From positions 141,063,702 through 141,127,701 of the forward strand of contig NC_067495.1 in NCBI RefSeq assembly GCF_947179515.1: 64,000 nt of DNA, given 5' to 3'. Positions 1-8,819 of this stretch are shown here, in pieces. The stretch's first letter is position 1. The number at the start of each line of letters is the position of its first letter. The DNA is from Apodemus sylvaticus (lineage: Eukaryota; Chordata; Mammalia; Rodentia; Muridae). Position numbers and translations under genes: made by a program. The notes beneath the pieces were generated by a model that saw nothing but the letters and a program-made list of their open reading frames with translations, made no database searches and had not been told where the DNA came from.

Positions 1-10
1 TTTTGCATTT

Positions 11-211
11 TTAATTTTCTTTGACTGTTGTATCAATGTTTTCTATGGGATCTTCTGCACCAGATATTCTTTCTTCAATCTCTTGTATTCTGTTGGTGCA
101 TCTATGACACTTGATCTCTTTCCTAGATTTTCTATCTTCAGTGTTGTCTTCCTTTGTGATTTCTTTATTGTTTCTGTTTTCATCCTGGATGGTATTTTTG
201 TATTCATTCAC
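11..211 (-). pseudogene. L1 ORF1p fragment (coiled-coil region)
   Basis: A 66-residue open stretch matches the L1 ORF1 protein around the end of its coiled coil; the segment NRIQEIEERISGAED is the recognisable core. ORF1p is the trimeric RNA-binding chaperone that coats L1 RNA. Upstream coding is broken, and the RRM and C-terminal domains lie outside the window if present. It is a fragment and not expected to function. Confidence 0.75.
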
Positions 212-552
212 CTCTTTGTTTGTGTTTTCCTGTAATTTTTTTTAATAGAATTTTGTGTTTCCTCTGTAAAGGAGTCTACCTGCTTACCTGTGTTCTCCTG
301 TCTTTAAGGAAGTTATTTATGTCCTTCTAAACATTTCCTATCATCATCATGGGATGTGATTTTGACTTAGAGTCTTGCTTTTCTGGTTTTTTGGAGTGTC
401 CATGGCTCACTTTAGTAGGAGGACTGGGTTATGATGATGTAAAGTAGCCTTGGTTTCTATTAGTTATTTTCTTGCCCTTGCCTCTTGCCATCTGGTTATC
501 TCTGGTGCTAGCTGGCTTTGCTGTCTCTCTGTTTTTTCCCGCCTTTAAACAT

Positions 553-822
553 GTGTGTCAGAACTCCTGGGAGACTAGTTTTCTCTTGGTTTGACACAGG
601 TATGAATAGCTGTGGTACAAGGTCAGTTCAGGGGCACAGACAAAAACTGGAAGGAACCTGTCCTAGGCTGCTACTTGGTTCCTGTTTTCTGAGGAGGGCT
701 CCAGGCATGTCCCTCTTGACCAGGTATTTGAACAAAATTGGTGGTCTTATCTGTGCTCCTAAGTGTGTTAGCACTCCTGGGAGACCTGTCCTCTCCTGGT
801 GGGATTTGGGTACTCCACTCAC
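553..822 (-). promoter_or_regulatory. L1 5' UTR promoter monomers, two partial units, period about 210 bp
   Basis: A block containing aactcctgggaga at about 561 recurs as cactcctgggaga at about 771, a spacing of 210 bases, and the flanking text is similar. Tandem monomers of about 200 bp are the known promoter organisation of rodent L1 5' UTRs. Here the promoter would fire leftwards, out of the window. Its activity is unknown. Confidence 0.65.
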
Positions 823-1648
823 AGATGGCAACTTTATTTGTAATAGCAAGAAACTGGAAGAAACCTAGATAACCCTCAATTGCAGAATGGATAAAGAAAA
901 TGTAATACATATACATAAGAGAGTACTATTGAGCTATTAAAAACCAGGAAATAATGAAACTTGTAGGAAAATTGATGGAACTAGAAAATATGAGTGCAAT
1001 AACCTAGACCCAGAGAGACACATATGGTATGCACTCACTTTTAGTGGATATAAAGTAGAGGATACCCATTCTACAATCCAAAGCCCTAAAGAAATTAACT
1101 AATAATGAGGGCCTAAGGGAGGACACATGAGTCTCATTCAGAAGGGAAAACAAATAGTCATTGGAGGTGGAAAAAAAGAAGGAACAAGATGGGAGAGTCT
1201 ATGAGGAGGGGAATAGGGATGTCAATCAGTTGTGGGGAGAGGGCAACAGAAGAGGCCTGGGAGTGAGAACATAAATTTTTGGGGAGTCATCTCTGTGACT
1301 AGCTGGAGACCTGGGACAGGGGGGCACCTAGGAGTTTATTTGAGATACCTACCATCGTGTTTTATGGAGACTGGAGTGGCTTAGTGGAAATTTCACTGGA
1401 GACAAGGGGACATCCACATACCCACAAAACCTTCTGCACAAAAATTTTCTGGTACAAGATATACAGGGATAAAAATGGAACAGAAACTGAGGAAAGAGCC
1501 AACCAGTGACTGCCCCAACTTGAGACCCATTCTATGTGAGATAGTCAAACCCTAAAACTATTAATGATCCTCTGCCATGCTTACAGACAGGATCCTATCA
1601 TAACTTTCTTCTGAGAGGCTTCATTCCACAGAGGATGGAAATAGATAC

Positions 1649-2335
1649 AGAAAATGTAAGACCCCCAAAAACCGAGGGCACCTCAGCACCCCATGTCTCA
1701 GAAGGCGACACCATTTCACTCACGGGAAAAGGTCTTGATGCAATAGCAGGAGGATTTTTATTCCAGAGGCTCTGGGGTCCACAGTCATACACCATGCAGG
1801 GGTAGAGGACTGTGGGACCCCGAGTGCAGAATTGGGACAGCTTTAATAAGTTTACAACAAAGCCTGAAAATCACAAACCAATCATTCCTTAGCACCAAGA
1901 GCCCCCGAAGTGTGAGTCAACCGATTTATACCACTTTATAGTTTTTAGGCCAATCAGTTTAAATTATCAGAGCCCGTGATCTGTGGACCAATTAGTTTCA
2001 TATTTTCACGGAGGTCCACAGCTGTGTGAACTCCTGGGTGAGGGTAATGGTGTAAGCAGTTTACAGAAGCAAGATAAGCAGATTATTAGCTCATTTCCAG
2101 TTACCTTATGGGGCCAGGATCACCTACTAAAGGCCTTTTTGCCTAGCTCTTAACAAAGGGTGGGCTCTGGAATGTAACCTTTCACCTAGTTTCTAACAAA
2201 GTGGGTTCAAAGAATATGAAGTGTGTGGGGCTCCTTAGAAGGCTGGAGTTAGAGCTATTTTGGAGCGAGATAGCATTTTAAACTTCTGACTTCTTGGGGT
2301 CATTAGAGAGTTAGGCTGTATTTTCTATCCTTTCA
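1649..2335 (-). repeat. ERV 3' LTR
   Basis: In sense orientation it starts TGAAAGGATAG at 2335 and runs to TTACATTTTCT at 1649. It aligns along its length with 7326-8013. The sense polyadenylation signal AATAAA is the complement of 1757-1762. The TATA-like box intact in the other LTR is mutated here (gctttaataag). Confidence 0.88.
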
Positions 2336-2348
2336 TCCCTCACTTCTT
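2336..2348 (-). promoter_or_regulatory. Polypurine tract next to the 3' LTR
   Basis: The complement of 2336-2348 is AAGAAGTGAGGGA, a purine run with one T, directly before the U3 start TGAAAGG. That is the position and character of the plus-strand primer in retroviruses. Confidence 0.65.
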
Positions 2349-2544
2349 AGCTTGTTTATAGTTCTAATCTTAGAACTAGGAGAATTAAAGGTTAGCTTCC
2401 TCTTTTCTCAGAAGGTTCTCTTACTGTTGTCTAAGTGTTATGATCTGGACCACACTCACTTGTTCTCTAACAAAAGCAATAAACCTATTAATTATGCAAG
2501 GCCCAACTGTAAGCAACAGGAACACAATTACTAAGGGTCTCATC

Positions 2545-3495
2545 GAAAAAGAAAGAAGGGTGGTCAAGTTTGTAAGATATGGGCCTTTCCACGGAGTCTC
2601 AAAGTTTTCTGAGCAGTGATTTCTAATGTAGATCAATTCTCCAACTTAGAAGCGATGTGGGACTTGCAAGTCTCCTTCTCCTGAGTATGCCTCCCGGAGA
2701 TGCTTCCATGCTCGCTGCCTCTAGGCCTTGAGCCTAGAGAACAAAGGCCTAAAGAGCACAAAGGTTAGGAGAGCTATCTAATCATTAACACCAGTCTCTG
2801 TGGTCAACTTGGTGAGGGTTTCAGCAACTGTTCCTGAAGTCTTCTGATGCAAATCCAGTCACCTATCTGGAAGCAGTGGGGAGTCTTAGCATGCCTGGAA
2901 CATTTAAGGCAAATCTCATATTGTGGGATATCTCCTGGGAGGTCCCAGTGGACACCAACGGAGTTGGGGTATAAAAGAGTATCTCGAGGGGGGGTCAGGT
3001 TAAAATGGCACAGGCTGTTCAGAAACAATGGGAGAGGCACCACCCAGCCTGAGCGAGTCTCCAAGATCAATTTAATTAAGATCTCTCATAGGGTTTTGTT
3101 TGTTTTCTCTCTGTCTTGAGCCCTAGGGACAGTAGTCCAATAATGGTTCCAATTAGTCCCCAATATCTCTGTCAATTTCTGACTTAACTTAGAAACAAAA
3201 ACAGAACCATTGTCTGATCCAATTACCTTCGGCACTCCGAAACTCTGGAAATTTTCTTATAACCTTGACAGCTGTTTCCTGCTTACTAGATAAAGTCTCA
3301 ACCCATCTAGAGAAAGTATCTATAAATGCTAGAAGGTATTCATAACCATATTCTCCTGCCTTAGCTTTTATAAACTCTCTTAATATACTCTAGGATGTTC
3401 TCTTCTAGGTCTTTTGCCCTGTTTATTCTTTGCTGCATAAGCATTTTCTTGCTGGCATACATTACACTGTTCTATTATCTCTCTAGTCTAAAACC
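2545..3495 (-). pseudogene. pol: ERV pol: integrase remnant
   Basis: Three parts of a gammaretroviral integrase can be read in shifting frames on the minus strand. A zinc-finger part has a CNVC pair (about 3425-3490). A core has YGYEYLLAFIDTFSRWVE (about 3290-3400) followed by an SDNG-like catalytic block. A C-terminal part has GDWICIRR and WKGPYL (about 2550-2870). Integrase joins viral DNA to host DNA. Frameshifts and stops separate the pieces, so no protein is made. Only about 200 bases separate it from the 3' LTR, leaving no room for env. Confidence 0.78.
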
Positions 3496-3732
3496 TGAGT
3501 CATAAATATATGCATTTGGTCCCTTAACTGCCAGGACAAGTTTTTTAATCCCCTACATGAGTCCATCTGTGCATTTGGCCTAGTGAGTCTTTGGCTTACT
3601 TTCTGGGGAGTATAGTTCTCCCTTCTTGTGTGCACCTTCTCTTGGTAATAGTTGGTAGGGTGGCCAGCAATCTCATTCCTTTTTTAAGGGAGGCTGTTCC
3701 TTAATTTTGTCCCATTTTCCAATGGGTGTCTC

Positions 3733-4175
3733 TTACAGACCCATAACCAGTATAGGCTCCTGCATATCCATTCCTGGAGTCACTTGCTCTGCCTGGTATT
3801 GCCCATTGAGTCTTTTCCCTTTTGATGTCCTGGGCCGTGAATAATACTCATAGTTGCTGACATCATTAGGACATCTAAGAGGTCCAAGATTTCCTGTTGG
3901 TTTCCTCTGATGTGAGCAGTCCTCTTGGCATATATCCCTGTGGATGTGGGCTGTGGCAAAGGCATACCTGTTATCTGTGTGGATGTTGATTTTCTTGCTG
4001 GTTCCAAGTTCCAAGGTCTTGGTGAGGGCAACGAGCTCCACTTCCTATGTTGACATGCCAGGGGGTAAAGAATCTTCTACCCAGATGACATTTGTGCCAT
4101 CTATCATAGCAGCACCTGCTTATCTCTGTCCATCATGGAGAAAACTGCTCCTATCTGTAGCGACTTTCAGCAGGA
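3733..4175 (-). pseudogene. pol: ERV pol: RNase H domain remnant
   Basis: A 102-residue open stretch (3733-4041) holds HTDNRYAFATAHIH and ELVALTKTLELG, which match the RNase H domain of gammaretroviral pol and keep an acidic residue in each of the two motifs. Upstream, to about 4175, the domain start is readable past a stop; the first catalytic motif reads TDRSS where TDGSS is usual. RNase H degrades the RNA of the RNA-DNA hybrid. Stops and frameshifts make it nonfunctional. Confidence 0.82.
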
Positions 4176-4232
4176 GTCAGTCTCTCTTTTTGGGCCAGTT
4201 AGCTGCAGCCCATTGAGCAGTAAGCATATGTC

Positions 4233-4517
4233 TTACTCCAACAGAGAGTAGGAACAGTCTGGGGTGACCCTAAGTGAATGGGCTACCCATCCCATCCCTA
4301 GGTCTACTGTTTTTCGGGTAGTCCATGAATACATTTTGGTGCCAGTGGGTTCTTGAACCCAAGATCTTTTCTTGGAAACATGGCCATTGGCTTGGAAGAC
4401 CGAGTGTTGAGCCTCTGTGTCCACCAAGAACTGAGTGGGTTTCTCTTTTACTCCCACTGTTAACCTGGGTTGGGGGAGGTGGTCAGAAACCCCATCTCTC
4501 CTAGTCACTGTCTTCAT
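4233..4517 (-). pseudogene. pro: ERV pro: aspartic protease remnant
   Basis: The segment includes FLVDTEAQHSVF and a WTTRKTVDLGMG stretch, which fit gammaretroviral protease. The catalytic triad usually reads DTG; here the third residue is E, which should inactivate the enzyme. In working viruses this protease matures Gag-Pol. The next recognisable pol domain downstream is RNase H, fewer than 100 bases away, so reverse transcriptase has been deleted between them. Confidence 0.8.
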
Positions 4518-5072
4518 CTAGGGCTAACATCTGGGTTTGCCGTTTGGGGGCACTTTCCCCAAGACCTGGGAAATCCTGCTCCCAGCTTCTATTTCTTAGG
4601 GCACACTCTGGCTCAGTGGCCTCTCTCCTTACAGTATGCACACTGGTCCTTTTCTGTCTCTCTTTTCTGTTTTTTCTAACTATTATATCCAGAATTCTCT
4701 GTAGCTTTCTTTCTGTCATTTTTTCCTTTCTTTTTTTTCCGTTTCTTCTTCTCTTCTGTTTCCCAGTTTCAGCAAACTGCACTAAATCTCTCTACAGACT
4801 TTCTCAATAACCTACACTAAAACCTTCTACAGACCTTCTCAGCAACCTACACCAAATCCCTCTAGCCTCTGAAGCTTTATCCTGATATCTCTACTAGCCC
4901 TGTCTAAAAAAGGGATTGTCATAGTAGTTTTATATTTCTTGCCCCCGAAGTAATAGCATATATATTGGCAGAATGCCTCTATGAGCTGCACTAGAAATGC
5001 TGCAGGTGATTCATCTGGTCCCTGCTTAACCTTACATACCTTGGTCAAATTCGTGGGCTGCCATGCCCTCAA
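4501..5072 (-). pseudogene. gag: ERV gag: capsid C-terminus and nucleocapsid remnants
   Basis: Two adjacent broken pieces are visible. At 4839-5072 the residues AWQPTNLTKVCKVKQGP and IKLQRLEG resemble the C-terminal part of gammaretroviral capsid. At 4501-4782 a basic, lysine/arginine-rich segment precedes the protease, as nucleocapsid does; the CCHC knuckle is eroded. Gag forms the virion core. Frameshifts separate the pieces. Confidence 0.72.
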
Positions 5073-7307
5073 GACCTGCCAATGGAGTCTGGTATTGGTC
5101 CTTCAGGTGCCTTTTATCTTTTGTCTGAGGGGGTAATTTTTTTTTGGCTTCCTGTATTACAAATAAAACAGTCTTAAAGAGATTAATCAGTCTCTTGGGA
5201 AATAGGACTTTAGTGAGAGAGCTACCGTGGTATCAGGATAGGTGGTCTCGGGTCCTCTCCTGTTCCACTCTGTGGTCCTCTCTAAATATCAATTCAGCAA
5301 TTTCTTACCATTTTGTAAATTATAAACTATAAGATAGACATAACACCTAGTTTATCATCCCTGTCAATTAAACAGTACCTTTTCATCTGTATTATCTTAA
5401 ATGACTTTCAGAATTAACACTTAAAAATTAACATCTTAAGAATTGACTCATGTCTTGGCTTTAAATTTTATGTCACCTGAAAATCGTTTATTTAAATCTA
5501 TATCAGCTTTCTCAAGATTAAACAGCTTGAGATGTCTATGAGACTAACAGTCTTCAATACCATCAGAAAGCTAAGAGTGACCAATATTAACTGGAAATAT
5601 ATAGACAGCTTGACACAGCTTCTACAACTTAAACATCATATTCAATGGATTTTTGACATTTTTGAAAACCAACTATCTATATAAAGGAATGTGGACTGTT
5701 GTCTGTTAAACTATCTTCAGCTATTTCTGATTAAAACCTAGAAAACACCCTAACAATAAACTCAGAGCCTTATATTTCTATTTGGCCCTAAACTCACAGG
5801 CATAAACATCTCAGATCGGTAATAATAACAACAATGAACTGGGTGTAAATCCTGTACTTTCAAATTTTTAGTATTTATACCAATGAAAACCTTGATTTTG
5901 TGTCATAATAAAATCTGCATCAAATAAGAATTTATGCCTTGAACTTAATAACAATTATAAAGATTTTTATCAAATGAAATTATGCCAATATAATTAATTT
6001 TATTTTTCCCCATTTTAAATCTGGCCATTTCTATATTCTCTAGAAATACAGTTTCTTCAATATGAATATGAATGTTGAGATATGAATGGGAGTGATATTT
6101 TCTGTAATATAAATCTCAAAACAAGATTTTAGTATCACAAAGACAGATTTTTCACTTAATATTTTAGAATCTAGTCTTCTGGAGGTCTCCCTAATTTTGA
6201 CCTCTCTCCTAGAGGAACAATATAATCCCAAAGTTTAACATCACATTGATCATAATAATTGAAACAGTTTAAAATAAAAGAAATAAACCATCTGTACCAA
6301 CTTCAACCCAGAATTCTCAAACATGCCACTTTGAGTGTCCTGTCAGGATCTATTTTCCCCACCAGGAGGCATCAGAGCCCAAGTATTTTGCCTCTTCTTT
6401 TGTTCCAAGTTGGCGCACTTGAGTCATGTGACGTGATTTTGGCACTACATAGAGAGCTGCTTTTCAGTCAGTCTAAAGTCCAAATAATATCGTCCATCTA
6501 AGTCCAAGAACACAGAACACAATACAAAACAACACAACATAGACAGCCTGACCCTGCCACCATCAGGCCTCTAGATTCAAGAACACAGAGCAAGGAAAAT
6601 CACACAATTTGTCCCTAGAGAGGCCCAGTTTCAGACACCAGGTGCCCCTGCACATAGTGCAAGAACCAGATAAACCAGATTCATCAAAACAAAATGGCTC
6701 CTGCTGTTACTGCCTTGCTGTTTACAGATGGAGGAAAGCCTTATTAAGCTCTCTCCAGGGTCTAAAGCTTCCTCCAGACCCCTGCAGTCTTGACTAGCAT
6801 GGCTGCCGGTGGAACTTACTGCCCCAGATGCTAGCAAGCAAAACCGAAAGCTTTCAGACAGGCTTATAGACTCAGACCTTGACAAACAGTGAGACAGATA
6901 GAAAATAAACCGTGGTAACCATTCAATAGTCAAACTGTAGACAGACACACAAGACAAAGACTGAAAGCCAGACAGCCGGGAGGGCATGTAAGTTCTCCAA
7001 TTCAGTAGAAAGACTGTGTACTCTTCAACACTCAGACGGGAATCTTCCAGGGTCCCAAAATTCCCTGGGATGTCTCCCAGGGTCCCAGCCTGTGGTCTAC
7101 AGAGCACCTCTACTCACCATGGTCCTCTGGTTCTCACGATCGAAGAGCACAACTGCCAACCAAAAACGTGAACTCCTCAGATTCAAATTCAGAAAACAGT
7201 GCAGGACAGACACTCAGGACAACAAAGACATCAGCAAGCACATACACATTCCAGAGGGGATCCCCTTTACCCCCAAGTTGGTTCTTGTGTGTGAAGGATA
7301 GTCACAC
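5073..7307 (-). other. ERV leader and eroded 5' gag region
   Basis: This lies between the primer binding site and the recognisable capsid. The part near 7020-7110 resembles a gammaretroviral leader with repeated 'tcccaggg' blocks. A 158-residue open stretch at 6631-7107 falls in this leader and does not resemble Gag, so I do not call it a gene. From 5073 to about 6600 the text is AT-rich and no matrix or p12 domain could be read with confidence. Confidence 0.5.
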
Positions 7308-7325
7308 TTCCTGGCCCATGCACCA
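7308..7325 (-). promoter_or_regulatory. Retroviral primer binding site, tRNA-Gly type
   Basis: The sense sequence TGGTGCATGGGCCAGGAA matches the complement of the 3' end of tRNA-Gly(GCC) at 16 of 18 positions from memory of that tRNA. It directly follows the shared LTR sequence ending TTTTCT. Glycine primers are known in murine VL30 and some related class I ERVs. Confidence 0.75.
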
Positions 7326-8013
7326 AGAAAATGTAAGACCCCCAAAAACTGAGGGCGTCCCAGTGCCCCATGCCTCAGAATGCGACACCCATAACATTCT
7401 CGAGAAACAGTCTTGATGCAATAACAAGAGGATTTTTATTCCAGAGGCTCTGGGGTCCACAGTTGTATACCATGCAGGGGTAGAAGACCGTGGGACCATG
7501 AATGCAGAATTGGGACAGCTTTTATAAGTTTACCACAAAGCCTGCGAATCACAAACCATTCACTCCTTAGCATCGAGAGCCCCCGAAGTGCTAGCCAATC
7601 AATTTGTACCACTCCATAGTTGTTAGGCCAATCAGTTTAAATTATCAGAGCCCGTGATCTGTGGACCAATTAGTTTCCTGTTTTCTTGGAGGTCTACAGC
7701 TGTGTGAACTCCTGGGTGGGGGTAATGTCATACGCACTTTACAGAAGCAAGATAAGCAGATAATTAGCTCATTTCCAGTTACTTTACGGGGCCAGGACCA
7801 CTTACTCAAGGCCTTCTTGCCTAGCTCTTAACAAAGGGTAGGCTCTGGAATGCGACCTTTCACATAGTTTCTAACAAAGTGAGTTCAAGGAATATGAAGT
7901 GTTTGGGGCTCCTTAGAAGGCTGGAGTTAGAGCTTCTTTGGAGCGAGATAGCATTTTAAACTTCTGACTTCTTGGGGTCATTAGAGAGTTAGGCTGCATT
8001 TTCTATCCTTTCA
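7326..8013 (-). repeat. ERV 5' LTR (promoter LTR)
   Basis: In sense it runs from TGAAAGG at 8013 to TTTTCT at 7326. A TATA-like box (sense TTATAAAAGC, around 7517-7527), a CCAAT-type element (near 7630) and AATAAA (complement of 7435-7440) give a normal U3-R-U5 layout. It aligns with 1649-2335. It would transcribe leftwards. Confidence 0.88.
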
Positions 8014-8530
8014 ATACCATAGTCAAACATCAGCCAGATCTTGGAGAGTCTTGTGGAAGGGCGGGGAATAGAACTGAGCAAGCTAGAGGAGTCAAGGATT
8101 CTACAAGAACACCTAATGAATGAACCAACCTGGGCTCATGCAGGCTTATATACACTGAATCGCCAACCAAAGAGCATACACGGCCTGGAAATAGCCACCT
8201 CACACACATTTGTAGCATGTGCAACTTTAGTAATTCTATTGTTGGTTCCCTAACAATTTTGGCAGGGCTGTTTGTGAGTCTATTGCTTGCCAATGGATAC
8301 CTCTAACTGGACTGCCTGCTTGGGCCTCAGTAGGAGAGGTACTTATTCCTGGTGGGACTAGATGTTCTAGGGAGGGATAATATCCAAGGGGGACGTTCCT
8401 TTCTCTGAGAAGGCAAGTGTAGGGATTTGTAAGGGTGGGGCTGGGAAGAGATGAGTCAGGGATGCTGTAATTGGGCTAGAACTTGCATAGATAGATAAAT
8501 AAATAAATAAGAAAATATTTGAAAACTAGA

Positions 8531-8550
8531 TTATTTTAGTAATAATTTTT
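8531..8550. repeat. Target-site duplication, left copy (20 bp)
   Basis: Bases 8531-8550 (ttattttagtaataattttt) are identical to 12296-12315. The pair brackets the reverse L1 8551-12295 and marks its exact ends. Confidence 0.95.
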
Positions 8551-8819
8551 GTTTGTTGTTTTTCTTTTTTCTTTTATTTATTAGATATATTTTTATTTAC
8601 ATTTCAAATGATTTCCCCTTTTCTGGCTCCCCACTCTCTGAAAGTCCCATAAGCCCTCTTCCCTCCCCCTATTCCCCCATCCACCCCTTCCCTATATCCT
8701 GTTCTGTTATTCCCCTATACTGCTGCACTGAGTCCTTCCAGAACCAGGAGCCACTCCTCCATTCTTTTTGGACATCATTTAATATGTGGATTATGTCTTG
8801 GGTATTCCATGTTTCTAGG

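Larger units (their letters stand above)
1..825 (-). mobile_element. L1 (LINE-1) 5' end: 5' UTR and ORF1 start, reverse strand
   Basis: Read on the minus strand this is the 5' UTR of a rodent L1 (about 825 down to 212) followed by the start of ORF1. The element runs off the left edge. Its 5' terminus abuts a forward-strand L1 ORF2 tail at about 826. Such a head-out arrangement is what twin priming leaves (inverted 5' part followed by 3' part), so both pieces could be one insertion; alternatively they are two elements. The boundary is uncertain by about 10 bases. Confidence 0.8.
1649..8013 (-). mobile_element. Degraded gammaretrovirus-like endogenous provirus (class I ERV)
   Basis: Two direct LTRs of about 687 bp flank about 5 kb of internal sequence. 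Reading 8013 to 1649 the order is LTR, primer binding site, leader, gag remnants, protease, RNase H, integrase, purine tract, LTR. Nearly all of reverse transcriptase and all of env are missing. The flanks carry a 4-bp duplication atac (1645-1648 and 8014-8017), the size typical of gammaretroviruses. By eye the LTRs differ at roughly one base in ten, so it is an old insertion. All ORFs are broken. The exact subfamily (VL30-like or another tRNA-Gly user) is not resolved. Confidence 0.88.
826..8512 (+). mobile_element. L1 3' end (ORF2 C-terminus and 3' UTR), split by an ERV
   Basis: The parts are 826-1648 and 8014-8512. The first encodes a degraded ORF2 tail (the ISGY-type end near 1050) and then a long old-type 3' UTR. 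The 3' UTR breaks off at 1648 and resumes at 8014, and a relative at about 27900-28300 has the same order of 3' UTR text. The end is an A-rich (taaa)n tail near 8488-8512. The provirus 1649-8013 sits inside it. The 5' end is truncated at the junction with the reverse L1 at about 825. Confidence 0.8.

Noticed and set aside
6631..7107. 158-residue open frame on the minus strand
   Set aside because: It lies in the provirus leader between primer site and gag, has no Gag-like motif and looks low in information; probably chance.
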